Assembly: GCA_965235075.1 (NCBI GenBank)
Contig: OZ249404.1
Span: 186,001 to 250,000, forward strand
Source of the DNA: Fontibacterium medardense
GTDB lineage: Bacteria > Pseudomonadota > Alphaproteobacteria > Pelagibacterales > Pelagibacteraceae
Length of the DNA: 64,000 nucleotides
Direction of reading: 5' to 3'
Numbering within the stretch: the stretch's first letter is position 1; each line of letters starts with the position of its first letter. Positions 45,689 through 53,718 of this stretch are shown one piece after another. The notes under the pieces are model-generated. The model was not told the DNA's origin, did not search any database, and was given only the letters and a program-made list of their open reading frames with translations. The translations under genes and the position numbers were made by a program.

Positions 45689-46483
45689 TTATTCGCCAGT
45701 ATTAATAAGGCCACCTCTTTTTCTAGCACCTTCAAAAGATACTAAAAAAACAATAATAGCAATAAACCCGTATACTCCATTCAAAGCTAAGGACTTTAAA
45801 AAATAATTTAAGTTAAAATTACTATTAAATAAAACGTCTCGCATTCCTTCAAAAACATAAGTTTGTGGAAATGATAATGAAAGCCATCTTATCCATTCGG
45901 GTAATGTTTCGATCGGATAATACACAGCACTTAAAGGAGCCAAAGTAAAAATAGCACCCCATGCTAAACTTTCAGCTGAAACACCAAAGCGAATAATTGC
46001 TGCAATAATAAATATTCCAAGTATCCATCCAGTTATTAATAAACTTGAAAAGAAAAGCATTAGACTAAATCCCATTTGAAATAATGAAAAAGAATAAAGA
46101 GGTATAGCAAGTAGAGCTGCTGGAATGATTGCAATAATTGTTCTAATAAAACTAATTGTCATTAATGATAAAACCATCTCCAGTGGTCTAAGAGGACTAA
46201 CAAACAATTGTCCTAAGTTTCTTGACCATATCTCTTCTAAAAAAGACAAAGAAAAGCCTAACTGACTTCTAAATAAAACATCCCATAATAAAACTCCAGC
46301 AATCAAAACTCCACCAATCAGCACAGCGGTATCGTTAGAGTTTGTTAAATGTTTTGAAATTAATCCCCATAATATCATTTGAAATGTTGGCCAATACATT
46401 AGTTCTAAAATTCTAGGAAATGAAGTTTTGATTAAATAAAAATATCTAACAACTAATGCAAAAATTCTAATTATCGATTTCAT
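45689..46483 (-). CDS. ABC-2 type transporter permease
   Basis: This 264-residue inner-membrane protein has about six helices and the ABC-2 export permease pattern, with a re-entrant region around YPIETLPEWIRWLSLSFPQTY near residues 191-211. It overlaps the ATPase gene by four bases, and together they form a two-component exporter. The substrate is unknown; related pairs export drugs, polysaccharides or haem-related compounds, and sequence alone does not decide. Confidence 0.87.
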   Translation of the reverse strand: MKSIIRIFALVVRYFYLIKTSFPRILELMYWPTFQMILWGLISKHLTNSNDTAVLIGGVLIAGVLLWDVLFRSQLGFSLSFLEEIWSRNLGQLFVSPLRPLEMVLSLMTISFIRTIIAIIPAALLAIPLYSFSLFQMGFSLMLFFSSLLITGWILGIFIIAAIIRFGVSAESLAWGAIFTLAPLSAVYYPIETLPEWIRWLSLSFPQTYVFEGMRDVLFNSNFNLNYFLKSLALNGVYGFIAIIVFLVSFEGARKRGGLINTGE

Positions 46484-47217
46484 GAATTACTTTTATCCCT
46501 TGCGATTTTAAGAAAGACATCTTCTAATTTTTTCTTTCCGTATTTTTTTAAAAGACTGTTAGGAGATCCTTGATCTGTAATTCTTCCATCCTTCATCATA
46601 ATAACGGTGTCACAAAGTCTAGTAACTTCCTCCATATTATGACTTGCAAGAATGATTGCAGTATTATGTTTTTTGCAGAATTTTTCAAAGAAAGTTCTAA
46701 CACGATCAGCAGTATCCGGATCTAAAGAAGCAGTAGGTTCATCTAAAAATAATATTTCAGGATCATTAATAACTGCTTTACCTAATGATACTCTGGTTTT
46801 TTGACCTGAGGATAGTTCTCCAACTTTAAAGTCTAGTAAATTTTCAAAATCTAATTCTTTTGCAACACTTTTAATTTTTTTATTTATATTTTTAATTCCA
46901 TACAACATTCCATATACAAATAAATTTTGTCTAACAGTTAATTTTTTTGGTAAATCTACATAAGGCGATGAGAAATTAATTTTATTTAAAATCTTATATC
47001 TATCTTTCGAAATATCCGTTGATAAAATTTTAATGTTACCTGATGTTGGAGTTAACAACCCTAACAACATTGTTATAGTTGTAGTTTTGCCAGCACCATT
47101 AGCTCCTAAAATTCCTTTTATCTCTCCTCTCTTTAGATCGAATGAAATATTTTTAACAGCGTGATGATTTTTAAATTTTTTTGATAAATTTCTAACTTCA
47201 ATTATGTTTTCACTCAT
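46480..47217 (-). CDS. ABC exporter ATP-binding protein
   Basis: This is the ATPase of the ABC-2 pair. Walker A GANGAGKTT lies at residues 38-46, the signature LSSGQKTR near 137, Walker B ILFLDEPTASLDPDTADR, and the switch His in LASHNMEEV. Length 245 is normal for CcmA/NodI-like ATPases. It overlaps tsaC by eight bases upstream and the permease by four downstream, so all three may form one transcript. Confidence 0.93.
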   Translation of the reverse strand: MSENIIEVRNLSKKFKNHHAVKNISFDLKRGEIKGILGANGAGKTTTITMLLGLLTPTSGNIKILSTDISKDRYKILNKINFSSPYVDLPKKLTVRQNLFVYGMLYGIKNINKKIKSVAKELDFENLLDFKVGELSSGQKTRVSLGKAVINDPEILFLDEPTASLDPDTADRVRTFFEKFCKKHNTAIILASHNMEEVTRLCDTVIMMKDGRITDQGSPNSLLKKYGKKKLEDVFLKIARDKSNS

Positions 47218-48166
47218 AGTATGCAGCTCTTCTTAATCTTTCATTGATTGCTTTACCTAAATCTTTATTAGGAATTTTATTAACGCTTATGGATTTAAAC
47301 TTTTTATTTTTAATTATCCGTAAAGTATTAAAGAAATTTTTAGCAGCTTCTTTTAAATTTCCACTAGTACTTAGGTTAAAAGTATTATGATTACTATAAT
47401 TTTTATTACCAAACGTAATTAATGCTCCATCCTTAGTAGCTTTTTCTCTGTTCATGTAGATGGGCATACCCGGAGAATAGTGAAGGCCAATTTGTCCTGG
47501 AGATTTGATAATTTTATTTTTATTCTCAAATAATTTTATTTTAAGAAACTTTTCTATTACTTCAGAGGATAGTCCTCCTTCTCTTAATATTTTTGGTTTA
47601 GTTGTTAAATCAATAACCGTTGACTCAATTCCAACTTTGCAAACTCCTCCATCAATAATCATTTTAAGTTTATTGCCAAATTCTTCGGCAACATGTTTTG
47701 CAGTTGTTGGACTTAAGGATTTTGATTTATTAGCACTAGGAGCAGCAAGTGGGCATTTTACAATATTTAATAATTTAATTATATTTTTTTCACTGGGAAT
47801 TCTTACCGCAATTGTATCAAGATTTTTGTTTGCAAGCCTAGATATCTTTGAATTTTTTTTTTTTTTTAAAACATAAGTTAAGGGACCTGGTGAAAATTTT
47901 TTTACAAGTTTTAGAAAGTTTTTATTAATAATTGCTTCTTTTTTTATCTGTTCAATGCTTTTAAAGTGTACAATCAAAGGATTATTACTAGGGCGTTTTT
48001 TTAAAGAAAAAATCTTTTTTACTGCCTTAGTGTTATATGCATTTGCAGCAAGGCCATAGACAGTTTCGGTTGGGACCGCAACCACATCTCCTTTTTCTAT
48101 GGCAATCTTGGCTTTGCTTAAATTATTATTTGTGGGTTTATAAATATTTGAATAGATATTTTTCAT
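47210..48166 (-). CDS. tsaC: Threonylcarbamoyl-AMP synthase (Sua5/YrdC type)
   Basis: This enzyme makes threonylcarbamoyl-AMP for the t6A37 modification of ANN-reading tRNAs. The YrdC domain (about 1-205) has VVAVPTETVYGLAANAYN near residues 29-46 and KRPSNNPLIVHF. APSANKSKSLSPT and the GIESTVIDL region follow. The C-terminal Sua5 domain starts after a linker with SPGQIGLHYSPGMP. At 318 residues it is the long Sua5 form rather than short TsaC. It heads the ABC exporter genes without an evident functional link. Confidence 0.93.
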   Translation of the reverse strand: MKNIYSNIYKPTNNNLSKAKIAIEKGDVVAVPTETVYGLAANAYNTKAVKKIFSLKKRPSNNPLIVHFKSIEQIKKEAIINKNFLKLVKKFSPGPLTYVLKKKKNSKISRLANKNLDTIAVRIPSEKNIIKLLNIVKCPLAAPSANKSKSLSPTTAKHVAEEFGNKLKMIIDGGVCKVGIESTVIDLTTKPKILREGGLSSEVIEKFLKIKLFENKNKIIKSPGQIGLHYSPGMPIYMNREKATKDGALITFGNKNYSNHNTFNLSTSGNLKEAAKNFFNTLRIIKNKKFKSISVNKIPNKDLGKAINERLRRAAYYE

Positions 48167-48210
48167 TAATTATTTAATATAAAAGAGTAATTCTTAAAAA
48201 TAATACTTAT

Positions 48211-48465
48211 ATGAAAAAATCTAACATTTCTCCAGATATTACAAAGCTATCTTTCGAAGAAGCATTGGAGCAGTTAGAAGATATTGTTAGCAAGTTAGAA
48301 GATGGCTCTATAAATTTAGAAGAGTCTATTGAAGAATATACGCGTGGTGTTCATCTTAAAAATCATTGCGAAAATAAATTAAAAGAAGCCACTCTAAAAG
48401 TAGAACAAATTACTATTGATAAAGACGGTAAATTTTCAACAAAAGAATTTAATAAAAATTCTTAA
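48211..48465 (+). CDS. xseB: Exodeoxyribonuclease VII small subunit
   Basis: XseB is the small subunit of exonuclease VII, which degrades single-stranded DNA together with XseA. The 84-residue protein contains the family core SFEEALEQLEDIVSKLEDGSINLEES near residues 13-38 and the coiled C-terminal half. The xseB-ispA-dxs order is widely conserved. xseA is not in the window. Confidence 0.94.
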   Translation: MKKSNISPDITKLSFEEALEQLEDIVSKLEDGSINLEESIEEYTRGVHLKNHCENKLKEATLKVEQITIDKDGKFSTKEFNKNS

Positions 48466-48467
48466 AA

Positions 48468-49352
48468 ATGAAAGATACTGAGAGAAGAATAATTAAAGTC
48501 GCTAAAGACGTTGACATTTTTTTAAAAAATTTTCTAAAGCAAAATCAGCAAAACAATAAGCTCTTTGAAGCTATTAAGTATGGTTTATTTTCAGGAGGAA
48601 AAAAATTTAGATCTTATTTAATTGCTACTTCAGGAAACATATTTAACTTAGATTATAAAAAATTAATTACTATTGGTGCGGCAGTTGAATGCATCCATTC
48701 TTACTCACTTATTCATGATGACCTACCTAGTATGGATGACGATGATTTTAGAAGAGGAAAGAAAAGCACTCACAAGGTTTTTGGAGAATCCACAGCTATA
48801 TTGGCTGGAAATTCTTTATTAACTTTAGCTTTTGAAATTTTAACTTCAAATAAGATGATTGCAAATTCAAAATCAAAATCTGATTTAGTTCACACATTAG
48901 CATCATCATCTGGTTATACGGGTATTGCAGGCGGGCAATTTCTAGATCTAAAATTTGAAAAAATAAAAGTAAGCAAAGATTCCATAGTGGATATGCAAAA
49001 TAAGAAGACAGGAGAGCTGATTAGTTTTTGCTTAGAGAGCGTTGCTATTTTGTCAGGCAAAGAAAAAGAGAGAAAATTTTTAAAAAAAATAGGTCTCGAT
49101 ATTGGTTTGTTATTTCAAATTACTGATGATCTTTTAGATGTATTTGGAGATACCAAAAAAATTGGCAAACCTACAAGAGGGGATAAGAAAAAAGGCAAAG
49201 CTACAATTATTAAAAATCTTGGTATAAATAAAGCCATTGAATTTTCTTACCAGTTAGCAGACGGCATTACTGAAAAATTAAAAAAAAGATATGGAACTAG
49301 AGCTGATAGATTGGTAGATTCTGTTAACTTTTTATTAAGAAGAGATCACTAA
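48468..49352 (+). CDS. ispA: Polyprenyl (farnesyl/geranylgeranyl) diphosphate synthase
   Basis: IspA condenses isopentenyl and dimethylallyl diphosphate to C15 or longer prenyl diphosphates. The first Asp-rich motif is DDLPSMDDDD near residues 80-89, the second is TDDLLDVFGD, and the lysine-rich GGKKFRS is at the N-terminus. Length 294 is normal. The chain length of the product cannot be told from this. It lies 2 bases after xseB and overlaps dxs by one base. Confidence 0.94.
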   Translation: MKDTERRIIKVAKDVDIFLKNFLKQNQQNNKLFEAIKYGLFSGGKKFRSYLIATSGNIFNLDYKKLITIGAAVECIHSYSLIHDDLPSMDDDDFRRGKKSTHKVFGESTAILAGNSLLTLAFEILTSNKMIANSKSKSDLVHTLASSSGYTGIAGGQFLDLKFEKIKVSKDSIVDMQNKKTGELISFCLESVAILSGKEKERKFLKKIGLDIGLLFQITDDLLDVFGDTKKIGKPTRGDKKKGKATIIKNLGINKAIEFSYQLADGITEKLKKRYGTRADRLVDSVNFLLRRDH

Positions 49353-51262
49353 TGCCAAATACACCATTACTTGATAAAATTAAAAATCCCCAGGATTTAA
49401 AAAAATTACAAGTATCAGAATTAAAAACTTTAGCTGAAGAACTTAGGGCTGAATTAGTCGATGCTGTTTCAGTTACAGGCGGACATCTTGGTGCTGGGCT
49501 TGGCGTTGTCGAACTAACTATTGCAATTCATTATCTTTTTGACACTCCAAAAGACAGATTAGTTTGGGATGTAGGTCATCAAGCTTATCCTCATAAGATT
49601 TTAACAGAAAGACGAGATAGAATTAGAACACTAAGAAAAGGTGGTGGGCTTTCAGGATTTACGAAAAGATCTGAAAGTATTTATGATCCATTTGGCGCAG
49701 CACACAGTTCTACTTCAATATCAGCATCATTGGGAATGGCAGTTGCAAGAGATTTAGATGATAGAAATAATAATGTAATCGCTGTTATTGGTGATGGAGC
49801 GATGAGTGCAGGGATGGCGTATGAGGCCATGAATAATGCAGGTTCTATGAAATCAAGATTAATTGTTATTTTAAATGATAACGATATGTCTATTGCCCCA
49901 CCGGTTGGTGCAATGAGATCTTATCTTGCAAAATTATTATCAGGAAAAACTTACATAGGATTTAGAGGATTTTTAAAAAAAGTTGCAGCATTATTTCCAA
50001 GATCAATCAAAACTAGAGCAGCAAGATTTGAAGAATACTTTAGAGGCCTTGCTGTTGGTGGAACTTTATTTGATGAATTAGGTTTTTACTACGTAGGCAC
50101 TATTGATGGACATGATTTTGATCAGTTAATTCCAGTATTAAAAAATGTCAGAGACTCAAGTCATAAAGGACCTTTTTTAGTTCATGCCATTACACAAAAA
50201 GGTAAAGGTTATAAACCAGCTGAAAATTCAGATGATAAATATCATGGTGTAAATAAATTTGATGTTGTTACAGGAGCGCAAGTTAAATCTACAACCAACA
50301 CTCCAGCATTTACAAAAGTTTATGGCGACACTCTTGCTAAACATGGAGAGCTAGATAGTAAAATTGTGGCAATCACAGGGGCAATGCCATCAGGAACAGG
50401 CGTTGATATATTTGCAAAAAAATTTCCAACACGTACATTCGATGTTGGAATTGCAGAACAGCATGCAGTTACATTTGCAGCAGGACTTGCAACAGAAGGC
50501 TATAAACCTTTTGCAACTATCTATTCAACATTTTTACAAAGAGCTTATGATCAAGTAGTGCACGATGTTGCTATTCAAAATCTACCTGTTCGATTTGCAA
50601 TTGATCGAGCAGGATTAGTTGGGGCAGATGGACCAACTCACGCAGGTTCATTTGACATTACCTATCTTGCAACGCTTCCAAATTTTGTAGTTATGGCACC
50701 AAGTGATGAAGCTGAACTTGTTCGAATGATTAATACTGCAGTTACTATTAACGATAGACCTTCTGCATTTAGATATCCAAGAGGAAATGGTTATGGCGTT
50801 GAGCTTCCGAGTATTAAAGAGACAATTGAAATTGGAAAAGCACGAATTGTTCAAGAAGGAAAACAAGTTTGTCTATTAAGTTTAGGTACAAGACTAGAGG
50901 AGTGTAAAATTGCAGCTAATGAATTAAAGAATAAAGGAATTTCAACTACGATTATTGATGCAAGGTTTGCAAAACCATTAGACGAACAATTAATTTTAAA
51001 ATCAGCAAATAATCATGAAGTCCTTATTACTATCGAAGAAGGTTCAATCGGCGGATTTGGTTCGCACGTTGCAAATTTATTAGCTGAAAATGGAATTTTT
51101 GATAAAGGACTTAAATTTAGATCAATGATCCTGCCAGATGTATTCATTGATCAAGATACCCCAGAGAGAATGTATGACGTTGCAGGCTTAAATGCTAAGC
51201 ACATTGCTCAAAAAGTTTTAGAAGTATTTTTTAGCAAAGACGGAATAAGGGTTATTAAGTAA
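49352..51262 (+). CDS. dxs: 1-Deoxy-D-xylulose-5-phosphate synthase
   Basis: Dxs condenses pyruvate and glyceraldehyde-3-phosphate with thiamine diphosphate, the first step of the MEP isoprenoid pathway. The VTGGHLGAGLGVVELT start, VWDVGHQAYPHKILT, the ThDP motif GDGAMSAGMAYEAMNNAG and the catalytic-domain IAEQHAVTFAAGLA are present. Length 636 is standard. It shares one base with ispA, whose product uses the isoprenoid units. Confidence 0.97.
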   Translation: MPNTPLLDKIKNPQDLKKLQVSELKTLAEELRAELVDAVSVTGGHLGAGLGVVELTIAIHYLFDTPKDRLVWDVGHQAYPHKILTERRDRIRTLRKGGGLSGFTKRSESIYDPFGAAHSSTSISASLGMAVARDLDDRNNNVIAVIGDGAMSAGMAYEAMNNAGSMKSRLIVILNDNDMSIAPPVGAMRSYLAKLLSGKTYIGFRGFLKKVAALFPRSIKTRAARFEEYFRGLAVGGTLFDELGFYYVGTIDGHDFDQLIPVLKNVRDSSHKGPFLVHAITQKGKGYKPAENSDDKYHGVNKFDVVTGAQVKSTTNTPAFTKVYGDTLAKHGELDSKIVAITGAMPSGTGVDIFAKKFPTRTFDVGIAEQHAVTFAAGLATEGYKPFATIYSTFLQRAYDQVVHDVAIQNLPVRFAIDRAGLVGADGPTHAGSFDITYLATLPNFVVMAPSDEAELVRMINTAVTINDRPSAFRYPRGNGYGVELPSIKETIEIGKARIVQEGKQVCLLSLGTRLEECKIAANELKNKGISTTIIDARFAKPLDEQLILKSANNHEVLITIEEGSIGGFGSHVANLLAENGIFDKGLKFRSMILPDVFIDQDTPERMYDVAGLNAKHIAQKVLEVFFSKDGIRVIK

Positions 51263-51301
51263 TATCTAATAAATCACTGAAATATAACGAATATTTGCTA
51301 C

Positions 51302-51307
51302 TATAAT
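51302..51307 (+). promoter_or_regulatory. Possible -10 element for the outer-membrane protein gene
   Basis: A perfect TATAAT lies at 51302-51307, 112 bases upstream of the start at 51420. I find no convincing -35 box at 16-18 bases. Transcription from here would place the C9 tract about 10-20 bases into the mRNA leader. The call is tentative. Confidence 0.35.
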
Positions 51308-51324
51308 TTGGTTTTATTTCTTTA

Positions 51325-51333
51325 CCCCCCCCC
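51325..51333. repeat. Homopolymer of nine C in the outer-membrane protein gene leader
   Basis: Nine consecutive C residues stand out in an AT-rich spacer. They lie 18 bases downstream of a TATAAT box and 86 bases upstream of the start codon at 51420. Long G/C homopolymers are prone to slipped-strand length changes, and in other bacteria such tracts near surface-protein genes act as phase-variable switches. Whether this one varies is unknown. Confidence 0.8.
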
Positions 51334-51340
51334 ATAACCC

Positions 51341-51355
51341 TTGATATTAGATCAA
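51341..51355. promoter_or_regulatory. Perfect inverted repeat TTGAT-N5-ATCAA upstream of the outer-membrane protein gene
   Basis: TTGAT (51341-51345) and ATCAA (51351-51355) form a perfect 5-bp dyad with a 5-base spacer. It resembles the CRP/FNR-family operator half sites, but those use a 4-base spacer (TTGAT-N4-ATCAA), so it may bind another dimeric regulator or be chance. It is 65 bases before the start codon and next to the C9 tract. Confidence 0.3.
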
Positions 51356-51419
51356 TGTAAATTTTAGAATTAACTGTTTAAAAATAAGTTAGTTCTGCAC
51401 TTTTAAAGAGGCAAAAATT

Positions 51420-52091
51420 ATGAAACTCATTAAGCAGTTTAGATTACTAGCTTCATTATTAATTGTATTTTTTTTCTTTTCTCAATTAGCAAAAGCTGAA
51501 AATAGATATTTTTACCAACTGGGTTATGGTTATGTTGAGGGTAATTCTCATAGTACCTTTGTTAGCCCTAATTCCGGACAGTTTGGTGGAAATATTCAAG
51601 GATATAGAGCAGATTTAGGACTCGGTTTAAGTTCTGAAATTAACAAAATAAAAGTAGATTATATTTTATCTTATTCACCCGATGCATTTAATAATCAAGT
51701 GGATACAAAAAATTCATGTCCAGTTGTAACATTTGAATGTCGAATAAATATTAAAGATAGTATTGATCTTGGTGTTAAAATTTATTTACCAGTAGAGTAT
51801 AATAATATTACCCCAGCAATATATCTTGGACTTTCTAATGCAGACATTCAGTTAAAAACTTTCAATCGAGGTGGCGGTAATATTACTATGATGAGCCATC
51901 AAAGAAATTGGGGTGCCGCCGCTGGTGCTTCATTGAATTACCCATTAAAAGAATACAATGTAGACATTTCTTTAGACTATTCTTGGACCGCATATGAAGG
52001 AAACATTGAAGAAGTAAGTACTGTTGCTGAACGTTCAGGTTCTAGACCAGAAATTCACTTAACTTCTATAAAAGTTAAGAAATATTTTTAG
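51420..52091 (+). CDS. Probable outer-membrane beta-barrel protein
   Basis: I do not recognise a specific family. The 223-residue product has a signal peptide (about 1-26, ending LAKAE). Alternating polar/hydrophobic strands rich in Tyr, Gly and Asn follow, and the C-terminal residue is Phe (KVKKYF), the usual signature for outer-membrane barrel insertion. About eight strands would fit a small OmpW- or OmpA-like barrel. Two Cys residues (in NSCPVVTFECR) could form a disulfide in one loop. AGAGG lies just before ATG 51420. The gene stands alone with its own leader, the C9 tract and an inverted repeat, unlike the packed genes around it. Confidence 0.72.
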   Translation: MKLIKQFRLLASLLIVFFFFSQLAKAENRYFYQLGYGYVEGNSHSTFVSPNSGQFGGNIQGYRADLGLGLSSEINKIKVDYILSYSPDAFNNQVDTKNSCPVVTFECRINIKDSIDLGVKIYLPVEYNNITPAIYLGLSNADIQLKTFNRGGGNITMMSHQRNWGAAAGASLNYPLKEYNVDISLDYSWTAYEGNIEEVSTVAERSGSRPEIHLTSIKVKKYF

Positions 52092-52143
52092 TTTAATAAA
52101 GTATCCACATACACTCTTAAAAGTAGAAAATTTGATTCAAAAT

Positions 52144-52165
52144 GGAATCAAAAGGGAATCAAAAC
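52144..52165. repeat. Two tandem copies of an 11-base unit
   Basis: GGAATCAAAAG (52144-52154) is followed directly by GGAATCAAAAC (52155-52165), and GATTCAAAA just upstream resembles the unit. It lies in the 93-base gap between the convergent outer-membrane and DUF2237 genes, where nothing else is visible. It is too short to assign a function. Confidence 0.6.
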
Positions 52166-52184
52166 GAGAACATCGAACGTTGAA

Positions 52185-52565
52185 TTAAGAGATATCCACA
52201 GCAAATTTCTTTAGAATCTCCATAGGTATGATTTCTAAAGTCTTCATGTGGGTTCTGCGAATATAGATCTTACATCCATGACCAGCATCAATAGCGCGCT
52301 TTACCCAACTAGCGCAAACACACCAATTGTCCCCATCTTTTAATCCTTCAAATCCAAACTCAGGATGAGGCGTAATTAAATCATTACCGTTTTCTTTACA
52401 CCAATTTAAAAAATCATTCGTTACCTTTGCGCAAACACAGTGAACACCCACATCCGTTTTATCTGTGTTGCATGAACCATCACGAAACCAACCAGTCACT
52501 GGATTCATTGAGCAAGGCTCAATATCTTCACCAAGGACATTTTTTTGTTTTGGAATTTTATTCAT
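52185..52565 (-). CDS. DUF2237-family protein
   Basis: The 126-residue protein matches the DUF2237 family of unknown function. Typical features are NVLGEDIEPCSMNPVTGWFRDG at the N-terminus, CVCAKVTNDFLNW, NDLITPHPEFGFEGLKDGDNWCVCASWVKRA, and many conserved Cys residues (in the PCS, SCN, CVC, WCK and WCVC contexts). I start it at ATG 52565 because the family begins close to KNVLG; the frame is open four codons further. The start lies inside the 2OG oxygenase gene (8-base overlap), so the two are coupled. A metal- or cluster-binding role is only suggested by the Cys content. Confidence 0.83.
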   Translation of the reverse strand: MNKIPKQKNVLGEDIEPCSMNPVTGWFRDGSCNTDKTDVGVHCVCAKVTNDFLNWCKENGNDLITPHPEFGFEGLKDGDNWCVCASWVKRAIDAGHGCKIYIRRTHMKTLEIIPMEILKKFAVDIS

Positions 52566-53193
52566 GTTTAAACACATTTGCTATTTTTGGATCAATCTCA
52601 GCATTAAATGAGAATGATCTTCGCTCTTCACCAGATTGAAAAGGATAAGCAGTGTGCATTAAATAATTTGGAAATAAAATCATGTCAGCTACTTTTGGTT
52701 GATGATTGTAAATACTTTTATTTAAAAAGGCTCTTGAACCATGAATGAAATCAATTGTACCATGGGTTCTAAGATTATGTTTATGAGATCTTGTATCTTC
52801 ATTTAAAGACTTTGGAATTTTTAAATAACCAACTCCTGAAATATGTCCATCATGATAATGAATCGGGTTATATTCATTTTCAAATTGTCGAACCACCCAA
52901 ACATTATTAATTTTAAATTTAGTAATTTTTTTATTAACTGATTTTTCGATATAGCTTTTAGTGATCTTAAATAAAAAGCTTTTTAAATATTTATTAATAA
53001 AAGATTTTGGAAGTTGCAGTTCTTGACTTACTTGTCCGACCAATTCTTTACTATAATCAAATTTTTTTGAAAGATTTTGATTATCTATAATTCTATCAAT
53101 CTCTTTATTCATTTTATTGATGAGATTTTTTGGAATTTTTAATCTTGCAATTCTTGGACCGAACGGAGCCAAGACATTTATGTTATTTGTCAT
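52558..53193 (-). CDS. Putative 2-oxoglutarate-Fe(II) oxygenase
   Basis: The 211-residue protein fits the small 2OG-Fe(II) oxygenase family seen in marine bacteria and their phages (TIGR02466/PF13759-like). The iron-site region HYHDGHISGVGYLKIP near residues 117-132 and the C-terminal HTAYPFQSGEERRSFSFNAE (distal His and 2OG-binding Arg) are visible. The substrate is unknown. Its start overlaps the hisI stop by one base and its end overlaps the DUF2237 gene, so hisI, oxygenase and DUF2237 form one minus-strand operon. Confidence 0.82.
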   Translation of the reverse strand: MTNNINVLAPFGPRIARLKIPKNLINKMNKEIDRIIDNQNLSKKFDYSKELVGQVSQELQLPKSFINKYLKSFLFKITKSYIEKSVNKKITKFKINNVWVVRQFENEYNPIHYHDGHISGVGYLKIPKSLNEDTRSHKHNLRTHGTIDFIHGSRAFLNKSIYNHQPKVADMILFPNYLMHTAYPFQSGEERRSFSFNAEIDPKIANVFKHE

Positions 53194-53651
53194 TATAGTT
53201 TTGTAGGATTAGGTTGTCCTTTATAGACAATATTCGGATTAAATTTTTTTCTTTTCTCTTTAAATTTTAATTTAATATTTTTTTTAGTTTTAGTGGGTAC
53301 GGATCTATAAAAACAAGATCTATAACCTACGTGACAGCTTGCACCTTGGCCAATATCTACAGTAATCCATACTGCATCTTGATCGTCATCAATTCTAATA
53401 TCTTTTACTTTTTGAACAAAGCCACTTGTCGCACCTTTATGCCATAAAGCTTTTCTTGATCTGCTCCAATAGAAAGCTTCACCAGTTTCAATTGTTTTTT
53501 GTAATGCTAGTTTGTTCATAAATCCGTGCATAAGAACTTCTTTAGTTTTGTAATCAGTAGTGATGACTGGAATTAAGCCACCTTTGTTGAATTTGGGGCT
53601 TAAATACTTGCCTTCTTCTACTTGCTTAATTGAGGTTCTTTTTTTAAACAT
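53193..53651 (-). CDS. hisI: Phosphoribosyl-AMP cyclohydrolase
   Basis: HisI opens the adenine ring of phosphoribosyl-AMP in the third step of histidine synthesis. The sequence shows HGFMNKLALQKTIETGEAFYWSRSRKALWHKG, read in blocks, then IDDDQDAVWITVD and the zinc site GQGASCHVGYRSCFYRS near the C-terminus. Length 152 indicates a stand-alone cyclohydrolase with no HisE domain. No other his genes are nearby; instead it leads the oxygenase-DUF2237 pair. Confidence 0.95.
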   Translation of the reverse strand: MFKKRTSIKQVEEGKYLSPKFNKGGLIPVITTDYKTKEVLMHGFMNKLALQKTIETGEAFYWSRSRKALWHKGATSGFVQKVKDIRIDDDQDAVWITVDIGQGASCHVGYRSCFYRSVPTKTKKNIKLKFKEKRKKFNPNIVYKGQPNPTKL

Positions 53652-53718
53652 TTATGAAAATTAATTTGTTCTAAGCGTTTAGTATATTATAACTTATCAA
53701 AAAATATAATCACTTTTA

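Noticed and set aside
50364..50558. 64-codon plus-strand frame inside dxs
   Set aside because: It is out of frame with a strongly conserved enzyme; its Gln/Leu-rich content is a frame artefact.
51341..51355. FNR/CRP operator
   Set aside because: The half sites match but the spacer is 5 instead of 4 bases; kept only as a generic inverted repeat.
52168..52178. GAAC-N3-GAAC as a LexA-type box
   Set aside because: The alphaproteobacterial SOS box needs a 7-base spacer; the spacing here is 3.
52142..52183. 13-codon ATG frame between the outer-membrane and DUF2237 genes
   Set aside because: No ribosome site, very short, and it runs through an 11-base tandem repeat.
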